NCBI RefSeq assembly: GCF_025399895.1
Contig: NZ_JAODUA010000003.1
Coordinates: forward strand, 124,001 to 188,000
From: Streptomyces sp. ASQP_92
Lineage (GTDB): Bacteria; Actinomycetota; Actinomycetes; Streptomycetales; Streptomycetaceae
Direction: 5' to 3'
DNA length: 64,000 nucleotides
The notes below the pieces were generated by a model that saw nothing but the letters and a program-made list of their open reading frames with translations, had not been told where the DNA came from and searched no databases. A program made the translations under genes and the position numbers. Below, piece by piece: positions 30,670 to 38,779 of the stretch. Every line of letters starts with the position of its first letter. Position 1 is the stretch's first letter.

Positions 30670-31347
30670 TCAAATCCCTTCATCGAGCCCGGTCTCGCGC
30701 AGGGTGATGTTCAGCCGGCCCCGGGCAAGACCGGCCTCCGGGTCGCCCGCCCCCGGCAGCACCTTGGGGACGCCGTGGTACGCGAACCGGGAGGGCCCGC
30801 CGAAGACGAACAGGTCACCGGAGGCCAACTCGACGTCCGTATAAGGCCGTCCGCGATGCTCGGCATTGCCGAAGCGGAAAACGCAGCTGTCCCCGATGCT
30901 GAACGAGACCACGGGCGCCGACGACCGCTCGTCCTTGTCCTGGTGCAGCCCCATCTTGGCGGCGCCGTCGTAGAAGTTGATGAGCGCGGTGTCGGGGGAG
31001 TAGCGGGCGGCCGCCTCCTCGTCGCCGTACGCGGCGGCCACCGCCGTACGCCCCAGCGCCCCGAGCCAGTCGGGGAACGGGGCCACGGGCAGCCCGTTCA
31101 CGTCCGAGGCGACGCGGGTGTAGCGATAGGGCTGCCAGTGCCAGCCGACACACACCGACCGCACGGACATCACACCGCCGTTGGGCAGCACGGTGTGGCG
31201 GATCGGAACGGGTCCGCGTGCCCAGTCCCGGCAGGCCGTGACCAGCTCGTGGCGCTGCTCCGGCGTGAGCCAGCCCGGCAGGTGGACCGCGCCGGGCGCG
31301 ACCTCGACCCGCGCGGGCCGAGGCAGCCGGAAAAGGCCCTCACTCAT
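30670..31347 (-). CDS. alkB: Alpha-ketoglutarate-dependent DNA repair dioxygenase AlkB
   Basis: A 225-residue Fe(II)/2-oxoglutarate dioxygenase that removes methyl groups from 1-methyladenine and 3-methylcytosine. The substrate/iron core YSPDTALINFYDGAAKMGLHQDKDE includes the H-x-D ligands, the third histidine is in FAYHGVPKVL, and the 2-oxoglutarate-binding arginines are in GRLNITLRE. Start overlaps the ogt stop by 4 bases, so the two repair genes are translationally coupled with ogt first. Confidence 0.95.
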   Translation of the reverse strand: MSEGLFRLPRPARVEVAPGAVHLPGWLTPEQRHELVTACRDWARGPVPIRHTVLPNGGVMSVRSVCVGWHWQPYRYTRVASDVNGLPVAPFPDWLGALGRTAVAAAYGDEEAAARYSPDTALINFYDGAAKMGLHQDKDERSSAPVVSFSIGDSCVFRFGNAEHRGRPYTDVELASGDLFVFGGPSRFAYHGVPKVLPGAGDPEAGLARGRLNITLRETGLDEGI

Positions 31348-31853
31348 GGCGCGAGGGCGCCTTCGAGCCCGAGCAGCACCCGCTTGCGCTCCAGACCGCC
31401 GGCATAGCCCTTCAGCGATCCGTCGGAGCCGATCACACGGTGGCAGGGCCGCACCACGAGCAGCGGATTGCGCCCGATCGCGGTGCCCACCGCCCGCACC
31501 TTCACCGAGGACGCGCCGATCCGCCGGGCGATCTCACCGTACGAGACCGTCGTCCCATACGGGACCGCTTCCAGCTCGGCCCAGACCTGCCGCTGAAAGG
31601 CGGTGCCGGGCGTGCCGGGCGCGTACCCGATGTCGAAACGGTTCAGCTCGCCCGCGAAGTACGCCGCGAGCTGCGCCGCGATCCCGGCGAACGCCGTGGG
31701 CGCCCGCCGCCACCCGTCCTGGACGACCGCGCCGCCCTTCTGCCCCGGCACGGAGAGCGAGACCAACGCGGTCCCGCCCGGCGCGCCGGGCGCCTCCTGG
31801 CCGACGAGCAGCAGCTCGCCCAACGGGCTGTCGAGGGTCGCGTAGAGCGTCAT
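31344..31853 (-). CDS. ogt: Methylated-DNA-[protein]-cysteine S-methyltransferase
   Basis: A 169-residue suicide repair protein that takes methyl from O6-methylguanine. The acceptor C137 lies in VVRPCHRVIGSDG, preceded by GTTVSYGEIARRIGASSVKVRAVGTAIGRNP, the helix-turn-helix and arginine finger region. ATG at 31853 follows AGGAAAGG. First gene of the ogt-alkB unit, giving combined direct-reversal repair of O- and N-alkyl lesions. No ada-like regulator is present. Confidence 0.95.
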   Translation of the reverse strand: MTLYATLDSPLGELLLVGQEAPGAPGGTALVSLSVPGQKGGAVVQDGWRRAPTAFAGIAAQLAAYFAGELNRFDIGYAPGTPGTAFQRQVWAELEAVPYGTTVSYGEIARRIGASSVKVRAVGTAIGRNPLLVVRPCHRVIGSDGSLKGYAGGLERKRVLLGLEGALAP

Positions 31854-31961
31854 CGCACCTTTCCTTCCTTGCGTACGACACCGAGTCTGCGACCCTCGCC
31901 CCCGCGCCGCTGGCGGAAATCGGACAGGACGTCCGGGGGCTTGCGGGCGGAGCGAGCGGGG

Positions 31962-32450
31962 TCAGCGGTAGTTCACGAACTGGATCGCGAAGTCGAAGTC
32001 CTTGCCCTTGAGCAGGGCCTGGACGGCCTGGAGGTCGTCGCGGCTCTTCGAGGAGACGCGCAGCTCCTCGCCCTGCACCTGCGCCTTGACGCCCTTGGGG
32101 CCCTCGTCGCGGATGACCTTGGCGACCTTCTTGGCGTTCTCCTGGGAGATGCCCTCCTCGATCGAGGCGAAGATCTTGTACTCCTTGCCGGAGAGCTGCG
32201 GCTCGCCCGCGTCCAGCGCCTTCAGCGAGATACCGCGCTTGACCAGCTTGGTCTGGAAGGTGTCGAGGATCGCCTTGACGCGCTCCTCGCCGTTCGCCTG
32301 CATCAGGATCTTCTCGCCGGACCACGAGATCGAGGCGTCCGCGCCCTTGAAGTCGTAGCGCTGCGAGATCTCCTTCGCGGTCTGGTTGAGGGCGTTGTCG
32401 ACCTCCTGCCGCTCGACCTTCGAGACGATGTCGAAACTGGAGTCGGCCAT
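31962..32450 (-). CDS. YajQ family nucleotide-binding protein (UPF0234)
   Basis: A 162-residue protein that starts [20 protein letters not shown] and ends [13 protein letters not shown], both diagnostic of YajQ. Relatives bind cyclic di-GMP or RNA-like ligands; in Streptomyces its role is unproven. ATG at 32450 with AAGGAG at ideal distance; frame-open upstream sequence is not homologous. It is 108 bp upstream of ogt on the same strand. Confidence 0.95.
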   Translation of the reverse strand: MADSSFDIVSKVERQEVDNALNQTAKEISQRYDFKGADASISWSGEKILMQANGEERVKAILDTFQTKLVKRGISLKALDAGEPQLSGKEYKIFASIEEGISQENAKKVAKVIRDEGPKGVKAQVQGEELRVSSKSRDDLQAVQALLKGKDFDFAIQFVNYR

Positions 32451-32676
32451 GTCCTGTGGCTCCTTGGTTCGGGGTGTGTGTCGGGTGCGCCGGGCCTGCG
32501 GCCGAGCGCGTGGCGACCCGGCCCCACTGCCGAACCACCGCCCCAAAGCCTAGTCACCCGCCGCCCGGCACAGCGCTGATCAATGGGGTGGCGAACCACC
32601 CCTGGGCATCGGGTATCGTTTACGTCGTTGCCACGGAGCACCGCCGAAAAGCGGGAATCCAACGGCGACATCCCAT

Positions 32677-32758
32677 GGCGGTGTGCCCGAGTGGCCAATG
32701 GGAACGGACTGTAAATCCGTCGGCTCTGCCTACCCAGGTTCGAATCCTGGCGCCGCCA
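32677..32758 (+). tRNA. tRNA-Tyr (anticodon GTA)
   Basis: 82 nt, acceptor GGCGGTG / CGCCGCC with one G-T pair, discriminator A, anticodon loop CTGTAAA with GTA, T arm GGTTCGAATCC and a long variable arm (class II), as expected of bacterial tRNA-Tyr. CCA is not encoded. TATCGT at 32613-32618 is a likely -10. Confidence 0.97.
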
Positions 32759-32766
32759 CACTGGGT

Positions 32767-32810
32767 GAAACCCCCTTCCTCCCGCGGAAACGCTGGAGGA
32801 AGGGGGTTTC
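32767..32810. terminator. Strong terminator between tRNA-Tyr and SDR gene
   Basis: Perfect 16-bp stem GAAACCCCCTTCCTCC (32767-32782) / GGAGGAAGGGGGTTTC (32795-32810), loop of 12, T-rich after. It serves the tRNA and, in reverse, the convergent gene. Confidence 0.9.
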
Positions 32811-32823
32811 TTCGTTGCCGGGC

Positions 32824-33480
32824 TCAGTTCCCGGCCACCCCCTTGACCGCGACCACCACCGGCGTCGAGCCGCTGATCAGTTCCAGGGTCAGGCCCGCCG
32901 TGGCGGGGGTGTCGAGGAGTTCGGCCAGGACCGCGGCCACGTCGTCGCGCGGGATCGTGCCGCGGCCGGTAGAGGCGGCCAGGGTGACCAGGCCCTTGCC
33001 GGCGTCGTCGGTCAGTATTCCGGGGCGCAGGACCGTCCAGTCCAGGCTCGCGCGGGAGCGTACGGCGTCGTCGGCGGCGCCCTTGGCGCGCAGGTAGTCG
33101 TCGAAGACCTCGTCGCCCCGGTGGGCGCTGTCCGCGCCCATGGACGACACGATGACGTAGCGCCGCACGCCCGCCCGTTCCGCCGCGTCCGCGAGCAGTA
33201 CGGCCGCCGCGCGGTCCACCGTCTCCTTGCGGGAAGGGTCGCTGCCCGGGCCCGCGCCCGCCGCGAACACCACCGCGTCGGCGGCCCGGAGCACCTCGGC
33301 GACGGCGTCCACCGTCGCGGACTCCAGGTCCAGGACCACCGGCTCCGCGCCGGCCCTTCTCAGATCGTCCGCCTGCTCGGGCTTGCGGATGATTCCCGCG
33401 ACCTCGTCGCCCCGCGCCGCCAGCAGGCGTTCGAGGCGCAGCGCGATCTGACCATGACCTCCAGCGATGACAATGCCCAT
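32824..33480 (-). CDS. NAD(P)H-binding SDR (atypical, SDR_a5-like)
   Basis: A 218-residue protein with glycine-rich NAD(P) motif GIVIAGGHGQIALRLERLL at the N-terminus and the later VVFAAGAGPGSDPSRKETVDRAA and YVIVSSMGADS segments typical of the NmrA/YwnB-like group. It lacks a canonical YxxxK active site of classical SDRs (VFDDYLRAKGAAD is the nearest match, Y-x3-K), so reductase activity is possible but not certain. ATG at 33480 chosen; a GTG two codons upstream is equally possible. No ribosome site is clear. Confidence 0.85.
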   Translation of the reverse strand: MGIVIAGGHGQIALRLERLLAARGDEVAGIIRKPEQADDLRRAGAEPVVLDLESATVDAVAEVLRAADAVVFAAGAGPGSDPSRKETVDRAAAVLLADAAERAGVRRYVIVSSMGADSAHRGDEVFDDYLRAKGAADDAVRSRASLDWTVLRPGILTDDAGKGLVTLAASTGRGTIPRDDVAAVLAELLDTPATAGLTLELISGSTPVVVAVKGVAGN

Positions 33481-33535
33481 GGTCACGACGGTACGCGGAG
33501 ATGGAGCGGCACGCCGGTGGAGCGCCGGCGGCGGG

Positions 33536-34807
33536 TCAGCCGGGCTCGCCGCGCCCGTGCTCGGAGCGCCCCTGGCGCGGCAGGTCGAGGGCGACCGCCG
33601 CGGCCGAGTCGCAGTACTCGCGCACCGCGCTGGTGCGGGCCACCACCCGGCCCCGGTGGATGACGATGCGGCTGTAGGCGAGCGAGAGGACCCCCGCGAT
33701 GCGCTCGCCGCGTACCGCGAGGAGCTCGGCGGGGAAGCCCGCCTCGACGCGTACCTCGGGCAGGCCCATGGATTCCCGCGCCACCGTGCTGATCGCGGCG
33801 TACGCGTCCTCGGGGCGCAGGCCGGCCTGGGAGGCGAGCAGATAGGCGGCCTCCAGCGGGTCGCCCCGGCCGACCGGGTTGGCGGCGTCCCGCAACGCGC
33901 CGCTCCCGGCGGCCAGTCGGACCCCGGCCGCCCTCAACAGGCGTACGGGGGCGGCGCCTTGACGGTCCGTCATGCCGCACCCGCCCTGTGGCAGGCACGT
34001 CACCGTGACGCCGGCGGAGGCGAGTTGGTCGGCGGCGCGGGCCGCAGTGTCGCGCGGAAGGCGCGAGAGGCCGCCGCACGGGCCGATCGTGACACCCGGG
34101 CGCAGCCCGCCGGACATCGCCGCGAGCCGGGCCAGGCGCGCCGGATCGGCGCCGTCGGTGTGCAGGTCGACCGCGCAGCCGTGCTCGGCGGCGAGCTCCA
34201 GGACGGCCTCCGCGTAGCCGGCCGGATCGGCGTCCAGATCGGGGCAGCCGCCCACCACGGAGGCGCCCATCTTGACCGCGTCGCGCAGCATGGCGAGCCC
34301 GTCCGCGCCCGCCACCCCGGTCAGGAGCCGCGGCACGGCGACCACCGCGAGCTCGGTGAGTCCGCGCAGGGAGCGCCGGGTCTGGAGCACGGCTTCGAGC
34401 GGATCGAGCCCGCCGACCTCGTCGATGCGTACGTGCGAACGCAGCGCCGTGGCGCCGTGGCCGAGCTGGAGCAGGGCGGCCTCGGTGGCCCGGCGCTGGA
34501 CCTCCTCGACGGCGTACGAGACCGGGCCCTCCGAGCCGAAGGCGGTCAGGGCGGTGTCGCTGTGGGCGTGCGGCTCGACCGGGGCGGGCAGCAGCAGGAA
34601 GCCGTTGAGGTCGACGCGGGACGCCCCCTGCGCGGCGAGGCTGCCCACGGTGCCGACCGCCTCGATGCGGCCGCCGCCGAGCCGCACGTCCACGGTGCGC
34701 CCGTCGGCGAGCCTCGCCCCGCACAGCAGCAGCGACGATCCGGAGGTGGGGTCGGGGCCTTCGCCGGTGCCGGGGGAGTGGGCCGGCTGCTGGTGGCTGT
34801 CGGACAT
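33536..34807 (-). CDS. Amidohydrolase-superfamily protein (cytosine deaminase-like, probably inactive)
   Basis: A 423-residue protein of the amidohydrolase barrel fold. It keeps the first metal motif HAH in LPAPVEPHAHSDTAL and a histidine in CAVDLHTDGAD. Compared from memory with E. coli CodA, positions equivalent to the catalytic glutamate (HCDE reads HTDG), the H246 region (TASH reads TIGP) and the metal aspartate (GHDD reads AGSG) are lost. It may therefore be a non-catalytic member or use other residues. A serine/proline-rich leader of 25 residues precedes the fold. The gene is alone; 220 bp lie between it and tRNA-Thr. Confidence 0.8.
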   Translation of the reverse strand: MSDSHQQPAHSPGTGEGPDPTSGSSLLLCGARLADGRTVDVRLGGGRIEAVGTVGSLAAQGASRVDLNGFLLLPAPVEPHAHSDTALTAFGSEGPVSYAVEEVQRRATEAALLQLGHGATALRSHVRIDEVGGLDPLEAVLQTRRSLRGLTELAVVAVPRLLTGVAGADGLAMLRDAVKMGASVVGGCPDLDADPAGYAEAVLELAAEHGCAVDLHTDGADPARLARLAAMSGGLRPGVTIGPCGGLSRLPRDTAARAADQLASAGVTVTCLPQGGCGMTDRQGAAPVRLLRAAGVRLAAGSGALRDAANPVGRGDPLEAAYLLASQAGLRPEDAYAAISTVARESMGLPEVRVEAGFPAELLAVRGERIAGVLSLAYSRIVIHRGRVVARTSAVREYCDSAAAVALDLPRQGRSEHGRGEPG

Positions 34808-34986
34808 CGCGCTCCTGATCGGGCTCGGGTGATCGGGCTCGGGCGGGCATGATCACGCAGCGTGAGGCGAGCCTAGGGGCGGCTCCGGTGCGCATCGAGG
34901 AGGAGCGAAATAGTCGTACCGGTGTGGCCCTGAGTGGCCTACGAGACCGGTGGGACGGGCCGTCCGAGAGGCGCCACGAAACGGAT

Positions 34987-35016
34987 TTGGGCGATCGGCG
35001 AGGGACCGTGTAATGT
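34987..35016 (+). promoter_or_regulatory. Promoter of tRNA-Thr
   Basis: -35 TTGGGC (34987-34992), 18-bp spacer, -10 TAATGT (35011-35016). The tRNA begins 12 bases later. The rest of 34808-34986 holds nothing I can identify. Confidence 0.75.
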
Positions 35017-35027
35017 CTTCATCGCTC

Positions 35028-35100
35028 GCCCCAATAGCTCAGTCGGTAGAGCGTCTCCATGGTAAGGAGAAGGTCTACGGTTCGATTCCGTATTGGGGCT
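35028..35100 (+). tRNA. tRNA-Thr (anticodon GGT)
   Basis: 73 nt; acceptor GCCCCAA / TTGGGGC, anticodon stem TCTCC/GGAGA with loop ATGGTAA, T arm TACGGTTCGATTCCGTA, discriminator T. CCA not encoded. Confidence 0.97.
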
Positions 35101-35112
35101 CTGGTGCGGAAG

Positions 35113-35132
35113 CCCTCACCTTCGGGTGAGGG
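35113..35132 (+). other. UUCG-capped hairpin between two tRNAs
   Basis: CCCTCACC (35113-35120), TTCG, GGTGAGGG (35125-35132): a perfect 8-bp stem with a stable tetraloop. It may stop transcription partly or guide processing of the tRNA-Thr/tRNA-Met precursor. Confidence 0.7.
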
Positions 35133-35144
35133 ACTCCGTGTCAA

Positions 35145-35217
35145 AGCGGTGTAGCTCAGTCGGTAGAGCAAGCGGCTCATAATCGCTGTGTCACCGGTTC
35201 AAGTCCGGTCACCGCTA
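35145..35217 (+). tRNA. tRNA-Met, elongator (anticodon CAT)
   Basis: 73 nt; acceptor AGCGGTG / CACCGCT, anticodon stem AGCGG/TCGCT with loop CTCATAA, T arm ACCGGTTCAAGTCCGGT, discriminator A. It lacks the initiator features (mispaired first acceptor base, three G-C pairs before the anticodon loop). CCA not encoded. Confidence 0.95.
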
Positions 35218-35231
35218 CACACGGTAGCCGA

Positions 35232-35262
35232 TTGTGGGGTCGGTCCTTCGATCGGCTACTCT
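35232..35262 (+). promoter_or_regulatory. rpmG: Promoter of rpmG overlapped by a hairpin
   Basis: -35 TTGTGG (35232-35237), 19-bp spacer, -10 TACTCT (35257-35262). AGCCGAT (35226-35232) and ATCGGCT (35251-35257) form an inverted repeat around the spacer, either an operator or the end signal of the tRNA message. Confidence 0.6.
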
Positions 35263-35305
35263 TTTATGCGTTCATCCGTCAACCCGTCCGTCAAGGAGCA
35301 CTCAC

Positions 35306-35470
35306 GTGGCTGCCACCGACGTCCGCCCGAAGATCACGCTGGCCTGCGTGGAGTGCAAGGAGCGGAACTACATCACCAAGAAGAACCGGCGTAACAACCC
35401 GGACCGACTTGAGATGAAGAAGCACTGCCCGCGCTGCAACTCGCACACTGCGCACCGCGAGACCCGCTAA
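35306..35470 (+). CDS. rpmG: 50S ribosomal protein L33
   Basis: A 54-residue ribosomal protein with two CxxC pairs (CVEC and CPRC), the zinc-binding C+ form. Streptomyces carry zinc-free duplicates elsewhere, controlled by Zur. GTG at 35306 follows AAGGAG. It is followed by a hairpin terminator and two MaoC-like genes, the same order as the mycobacterial rpmG2-hadAB locus. Confidence 0.97.
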
Positions 35471-35497
35471 TCACGGTTCTGGCATTACAGGCTCGTT

Positions 35498-35534
35498 CGA
35501 GAGGCCGTTCCCCATACCGGGGGGCGGCCTCTCG
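35498..35534 (+). terminator. Terminator after rpmG
   Basis: Stem CGAGAGGCCG (35498-35507) / CGGCCTCTCG (35525-35534), with a further C/G-rich inner pairing (CCCC/GGGG). Confidence 0.8.
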
Positions 35535-35628
35535 GCGTTGCCCACCGGTATGGGAACGGTGCGGCGGCGAACGACTAGATTCACGGTGTTCGCACCAACG
35601 ACCCTCATATGCAGGAGGTAGCCGGCCG

Positions 35629-36081
35629 ATGGCGCTCGACCAGTCTTTCGTGGGGCGGACCTATCCGCCCACCGCCCCGTACGAGGTCGGCCGGGAGAAG
35701 ATCCGCGAGTTCGCGGTGGCGGTCGGTGACGAGAACCCCGCCTACACCGACCCCGAGGCAGCCAAGGCGCTGGGCCACACCGACGTGATCGCCCCGCCGA
35801 CCTTTGTGTTCGCCATCACCTTCGGCGCGGCGGGCCAGGTCATCCAGGACCCCCAGCTGGGTCTGGACTACAGCCGGGTGGTGCACGGCGACCAGAAGTT
35901 CGCGTACAGCCGCCCGGTCCGCGCGGGCGACCGGCTGACCGTCACCTCGACCATCGAGGCGATCAAGTCCCTTGCGGGCAACGACATCCTGGACATCCGG
36001 GGCGAGGTCCACGACGAGGCCGGCGAGCACGTCGTGACCGCGTGGACGAAGCTGGTGTCCCGAGCGGCCGAGGGGGCCTGA
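35629..36081 (+). CDS. MaoC-like dehydratase, HadA-like (structural) subunit
   Basis: A 150-residue hot-dog fold protein of the N-terminal MaoC/FAS1-like group (UPF0336). Where the hydratase-2 motif has GDxNPxH it reads VGDENPAYTD, so the catalytic histidine is replaced by tyrosine. In mycobacteria HadA has this role: it binds substrate and pairs with catalytic HadB or HadC as a (3R)-hydroxyacyl-ACP dehydratase. The next gene starts 1 base after its stop and provides the catalytic motif, so the two probably form a heterodimer. Streptomyces make no mycolic acids; the substrate could be fatty-acid-synthase intermediates. Confidence 0.9.
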   Translation: MALDQSFVGRTYPPTAPYEVGREKIREFAVAVGDENPAYTDPEAAKALGHTDVIAPPTFVFAITFGAAGQVIQDPQLGLDYSRVVHGDQKFAYSRPVRAGDRLTVTSTIEAIKSLAGNDILDIRGEVHDEAGEHVVTAWTKLVSRAAEGA

Positions 36082-36082
36082 G

Positions 36083-36517
36083 ATGACCGCGAAGATCCGT
36101 TACGAGGACGTCGAGCCCGGCACCGAGCTGCCGGCCGCGTCCTTCCCCGTGACCCGCGCCACGCTCGTCCAGTACGCGGGCGCGTCCGGCGACTTCAACC
36201 CGATCCACTGGAACGAGAAGTTCGCGAAGGAGGTCGGGCTGCCCGACGTCATCGCGCACGGCATGTTCACGATGGCCGAGGCGGTCCGCGTGGTGACGGA
36301 CTGGGTCGGCGACCCGGGCGCGGTGAGCGAGTACGGCGTCCGCTTCACCAAGCCGGTGGTCGTCCCCAACGACGACACGGGCGCCCTGATCGAGGTCACG
36401 GCCAAGGTCGCGGCGAAGCTGGACGACGAGGCGCGCACGGTGCGCGTCGACATCACGGCGATGAGCGCGGGCCAGAAGGTGCTGGGCATGTCCCGCGCCG
36501 TCGTACGCCTGGCCTGA
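36083..36517 (+). CDS. MaoC-like dehydratase, HadB-like (catalytic) subunit
   Basis: A 144-residue hot-dog fold enzyme with the complete hydratase-2 motif YAGASGDFNPIHWNEKFA (catalytic D and H) and the following LPDVIAHGMFTMA. It would dehydrate (3R)-hydroxyacyl thioesters with the HadA-like partner encoded just upstream. Adjacent start (1 base after the upstream stop) indicates coupling. The hadC gene of the mycobacterial locus is not present. Confidence 0.92.
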   Translation: MTAKIRYEDVEPGTELPAASFPVTRATLVQYAGASGDFNPIHWNEKFAKEVGLPDVIAHGMFTMAEAVRVVTDWVGDPGAVSEYGVRFTKPVVVPNDDTGALIEVTAKVAAKLDDEARTVRVDITAMSAGQKVLGMSRAVVRLA

Positions 36518-36557
36518 GTAGGGGCGGGGGCTTCCAGAGCCCCCGCCACACGCCCCC

Positions 36558-36587
36558 TTGACGAACTAAGTAATCAACCACTAACTT
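36558..36587 (+). promoter_or_regulatory. Leaderless promoter with embedded operator before TetR gene
   Basis: -35 TTGACG (36558-36563), 18-bp spacer, -10 TAACTT (36582-36587); the ATG follows 6 bases later. AGTAATCAACCACTAAC (36569-36585) fills the spacer and matches, with 2 differences in 17, AGTAATCAATAACTAAC (37191-37207) before the efflux gene. Confidence 0.8.
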
Positions 36588-36593
36588 TCCCTC

Positions 36594-37151
36594 ATGGTCA
36601 GGATGAGCGCCGAAGAGCGCCGTGAAAGCGTCATTCGCGCGGCGATGATCGAATTCGCCCGCAGTGGCTATCACGGCACCTCAACCGAGGTGATCGCCAA
36701 ACGCGTCGGCGTCTCGCAGCCGTACCTCTTCCGCCTCTTCGCGAACAAGCAGGCCATCTTCCAGGCCGCGGCCGGCCGGTGCATCGAGGAGACCGCCGAG
36801 GTCTTCCGGAACGCGGCCGAGGGCCTTCAGGGCGAGGAGGCGCTGCACGCCATGGGCGCCGCCTACCAGAAGCTCATCGCCGACGACCGGGACAAGCTGC
36901 TGCTCCAGATGCAGACCTATGTGGCGGTGGCCGCCGCGGAGGCGGCCGGCGACCACGAGTTCGGCAAGGTCATGCGGGCCGGCTGGACGGAGCTGTACGA
37001 CACGGTCCACTTGGCGCTGGGCGCGGACACCGGCGAGACGACGACGTTCCTGGCGTGCGGGATGCTCATCAACACCCTGGTGGCGCTCGGCTTTCCGCCC
37101 GAGGACCGGGTGTGGAAGGGCTTCTACGACTCGGCCCAGCCGACGCCGTAG
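36594..37151 (+). CDS. TetR family transcriptional regulator of adjacent efflux gene
   Basis: A 185-residue repressor. Helix-turn-helix at about residues 10-55: FARSGYHGTSTEVIAKRVGVSQPYLFRLFANKQAIF; the remainder is a helical ligand domain. It probably represses itself and the MFS gene 73 bp downstream, since the same operator occurs in both promoters. ATG at 36594 is likely the first base of a leaderless transcript. Confidence 0.92.
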   Translation: MVRMSAEERRESVIRAAMIEFARSGYHGTSTEVIAKRVGVSQPYLFRLFANKQAIFQAAAGRCIEETAEVFRNAAEGLQGEEALHAMGAAYQKLIADDRDKLLLQMQTYVAVAAAEAAGDHEFGKVMRAGWTELYDTVHLALGADTGETTTFLACGMLINTLVALGFPPEDRVWKGFYDSAQPTP

Positions 37152-37188
37152 GGCGCGACCCGGGAACAGCCTTTCCTGCCCATGAAAA

Positions 37189-37207
37189 TTAGTAATCAAT
37201 AACTAAC
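37189..37207 (+). promoter_or_regulatory. Operator upstream of MFS efflux gene
   Basis: TTAGTAATCAATAACTAA (37189-37206) is an imperfect palindrome (14 of 18 positions symmetric) that shares its 17-bp core with the TetR gene promoter. It ends 18 bp before the MFS start, with GGGGGA as ribosome site between. Confidence 0.8.
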
Positions 37208-37224
37208 CAATAGCGGGGGAAACC

Positions 37225-38676
37225 ATGTCCGACCCACAGAAGAAGCCGCCCACCGCAGGACGAAGAGGCGCGGGCTGGGCGCTGCTGGTGACCAGCGTCG
37301 CGGGGTTCATGGCGGCGCTCGACAACCTGGTCGTCACCACCGCGCTCCCCTCGATCCGCGAGGACCTCGGCGGGGGCCTGGACGACCTCGAATGGACGGT
37401 GAGCGCGTACACCCTCACCTTCGCGGTGCTGCTGATGTTCGGCGCGACCCTCGGCGACCGGTTCGGGCGCCGCCGGCTCTTCATCACCGGCCTGACGATC
37501 TTCACCGGCGCCTCGGCGGGCGCGGCCCTCGCACCCGGGATCGACGGCCTGATCGCGGCCCGCGCGATCCAGGGAGTGGGCGCCGCGATCATGATGCCGC
37601 TCACCCTCACCCTGCTGACCGCGGCGGTGCCCGCCGCCAAGCGCGGCATGGTGTACGGCATCTGGAGCGCGGTGAACGGCCTCGCGGTGGCCTCGGGACC
37701 GCTCATCGGCGGCACCCTGACCGAGCACGCGTCCTGGCAGTGGATCTTCTGGCTCAACGTTCCGCTCGGCCTGCTGACGATCCCGCTGGCCCGGCTGCGC
37801 CTGAACGAGTCGTACGGCACCGGCGCCCGGCTCGACATCAAGGGAACAGTGCTGGCCAGCACGGGCCTCTTCGGCATCGTCTACGCCCTGATCCGCGGCA
37901 ACCCGGACGGCTGGACCAGCGCGACCGTCCTCACCGGCCTCATAGCCGGTGGCGCCCTCCTCGCAGCGTTCGTCGTCCACGGCACCCGCAGCGCGAGCCC
38001 GATGCTGCCGATGCGGCTGTTCCGCAGCCGGGCGTTCTCCGCGATCAACGCGGCGAGCCTGTTGATGTTCGTCGGGATGTTCGGCTCGATCTTCCTGCTC
38101 AGCCAGTTCCTCCAGAACGTCATCGGCTACTCGCCGACCGAGGCGGGCCTGCGGATGCTGCCCTGGACCGGCATGCCCATGATCGCCGCGCCCATCGCCG
38201 GCTACCTGTCCGACCGGATCGGGGGCCGCCCGGTCGTCGCGGCGGGCCTCGCCCTCCAGGCGACCGGCCTCGCCTGGTTCGCCCTGATCATGGCGCCGGA
38301 CGTCTCGTACACGGCGCAACTCCCGGCGCTGGTCATCAGCGGTATCGGCATGGGCATGTACTTCGCCCCCGCGGCGAATCTGGCGATGTCCAGCGTGCGC
38401 CCCTCCGAGCAGGGCATCGCCTCCGGCGCCAACAACGCGCTGCGCGAGATCGGCGGCGCCCTCGGCATCGCGGTGCTGGCCTCGGTCTTCTCCGCGCAGG
38501 GCGGCTACGGCTCGGCCCAGGCCTTCACCGACGGCCTCGGGCCGGCCCTGTGGGTGGGCGCGGCCGCGGTCGCCCTGGCGGCGGCCGCCGCGGTACTGAT
38601 CCCCCGCCGCGAGACGCCTGTCCGGGCGGAGCCGGTGGGCGTACCGATCTCCGCTGACGAGCACGCCGCTGTGTAG
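37225..38676 (+). CDS. MFS drug efflux transporter, DHA2 (EmrB/QacA) family
   Basis: A 483-residue transporter with fourteen predicted helices. Motif A is GATLGDRFGRRRLF after helix 2; motif D1-like SVAGFMAALDNLVVTTALPSIREDL starts the protein and the antiporter motif C lies in IYGIW..AVNGLAVASGPLIGGTLTEHASWQWIFWLNVPLG. Proton-driven export of a toxic compound is likely; substrate unknown. Under control of the upstream TetR by the shared operator. A strong hairpin follows the gene. Confidence 0.94.
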   Translation: MSDPQKKPPTAGRRGAGWALLVTSVAGFMAALDNLVVTTALPSIREDLGGGLDDLEWTVSAYTLTFAVLLMFGATLGDRFGRRRLFITGLTIFTGASAGAALAPGIDGLIAARAIQGVGAAIMMPLTLTLLTAAVPAAKRGMVYGIWSAVNGLAVASGPLIGGTLTEHASWQWIFWLNVPLGLLTIPLARLRLNESYGTGARLDIKGTVLASTGLFGIVYALIRGNPDGWTSATVLTGLIAGGALLAAFVVHGTRSASPMLPMRLFRSRAFSAINAASLLMFVGMFGSIFLLSQFLQNVIGYSPTEAGLRMLPWTGMPMIAAPIAGYLSDRIGGRPVVAAGLALQATGLAWFALIMAPDVSYTAQLPALVISGIGMGMYFAPAANLAMSSVRPSEQGIASGANNALREIGGALGIAVLASVFSAQGGYGSAQAFTDGLGPALWVGAAAVALAAAAAVLIPRRETPVRAEPVGVPISADEHAAV

Positions 38677-38734
38677 GAACGGATTCGAGTCCCAGGGACG
38701 GTCGTGATGCGGCCGGGTGGGGACGTGCCGGGGT

Positions 38735-38779
38735 GCCCCCGCAAGGAGGAGTGCCGGCGCCGGGCACCCTTGCGGGGGC
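38735..38779 (+). terminator. Strong hairpin after MFS gene
   Basis: GCCCCCGCAAGG (38735-38746) pairs with CCTTGCGGGGGC (38768-38779), and inside GTGCC (38751-38755) with GGCAC (38763-38767), leaving a 4-nt bulge. It separates the efflux unit from murB; the rest of 38677-38968 holds nothing else recognisable. Confidence 0.8.
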
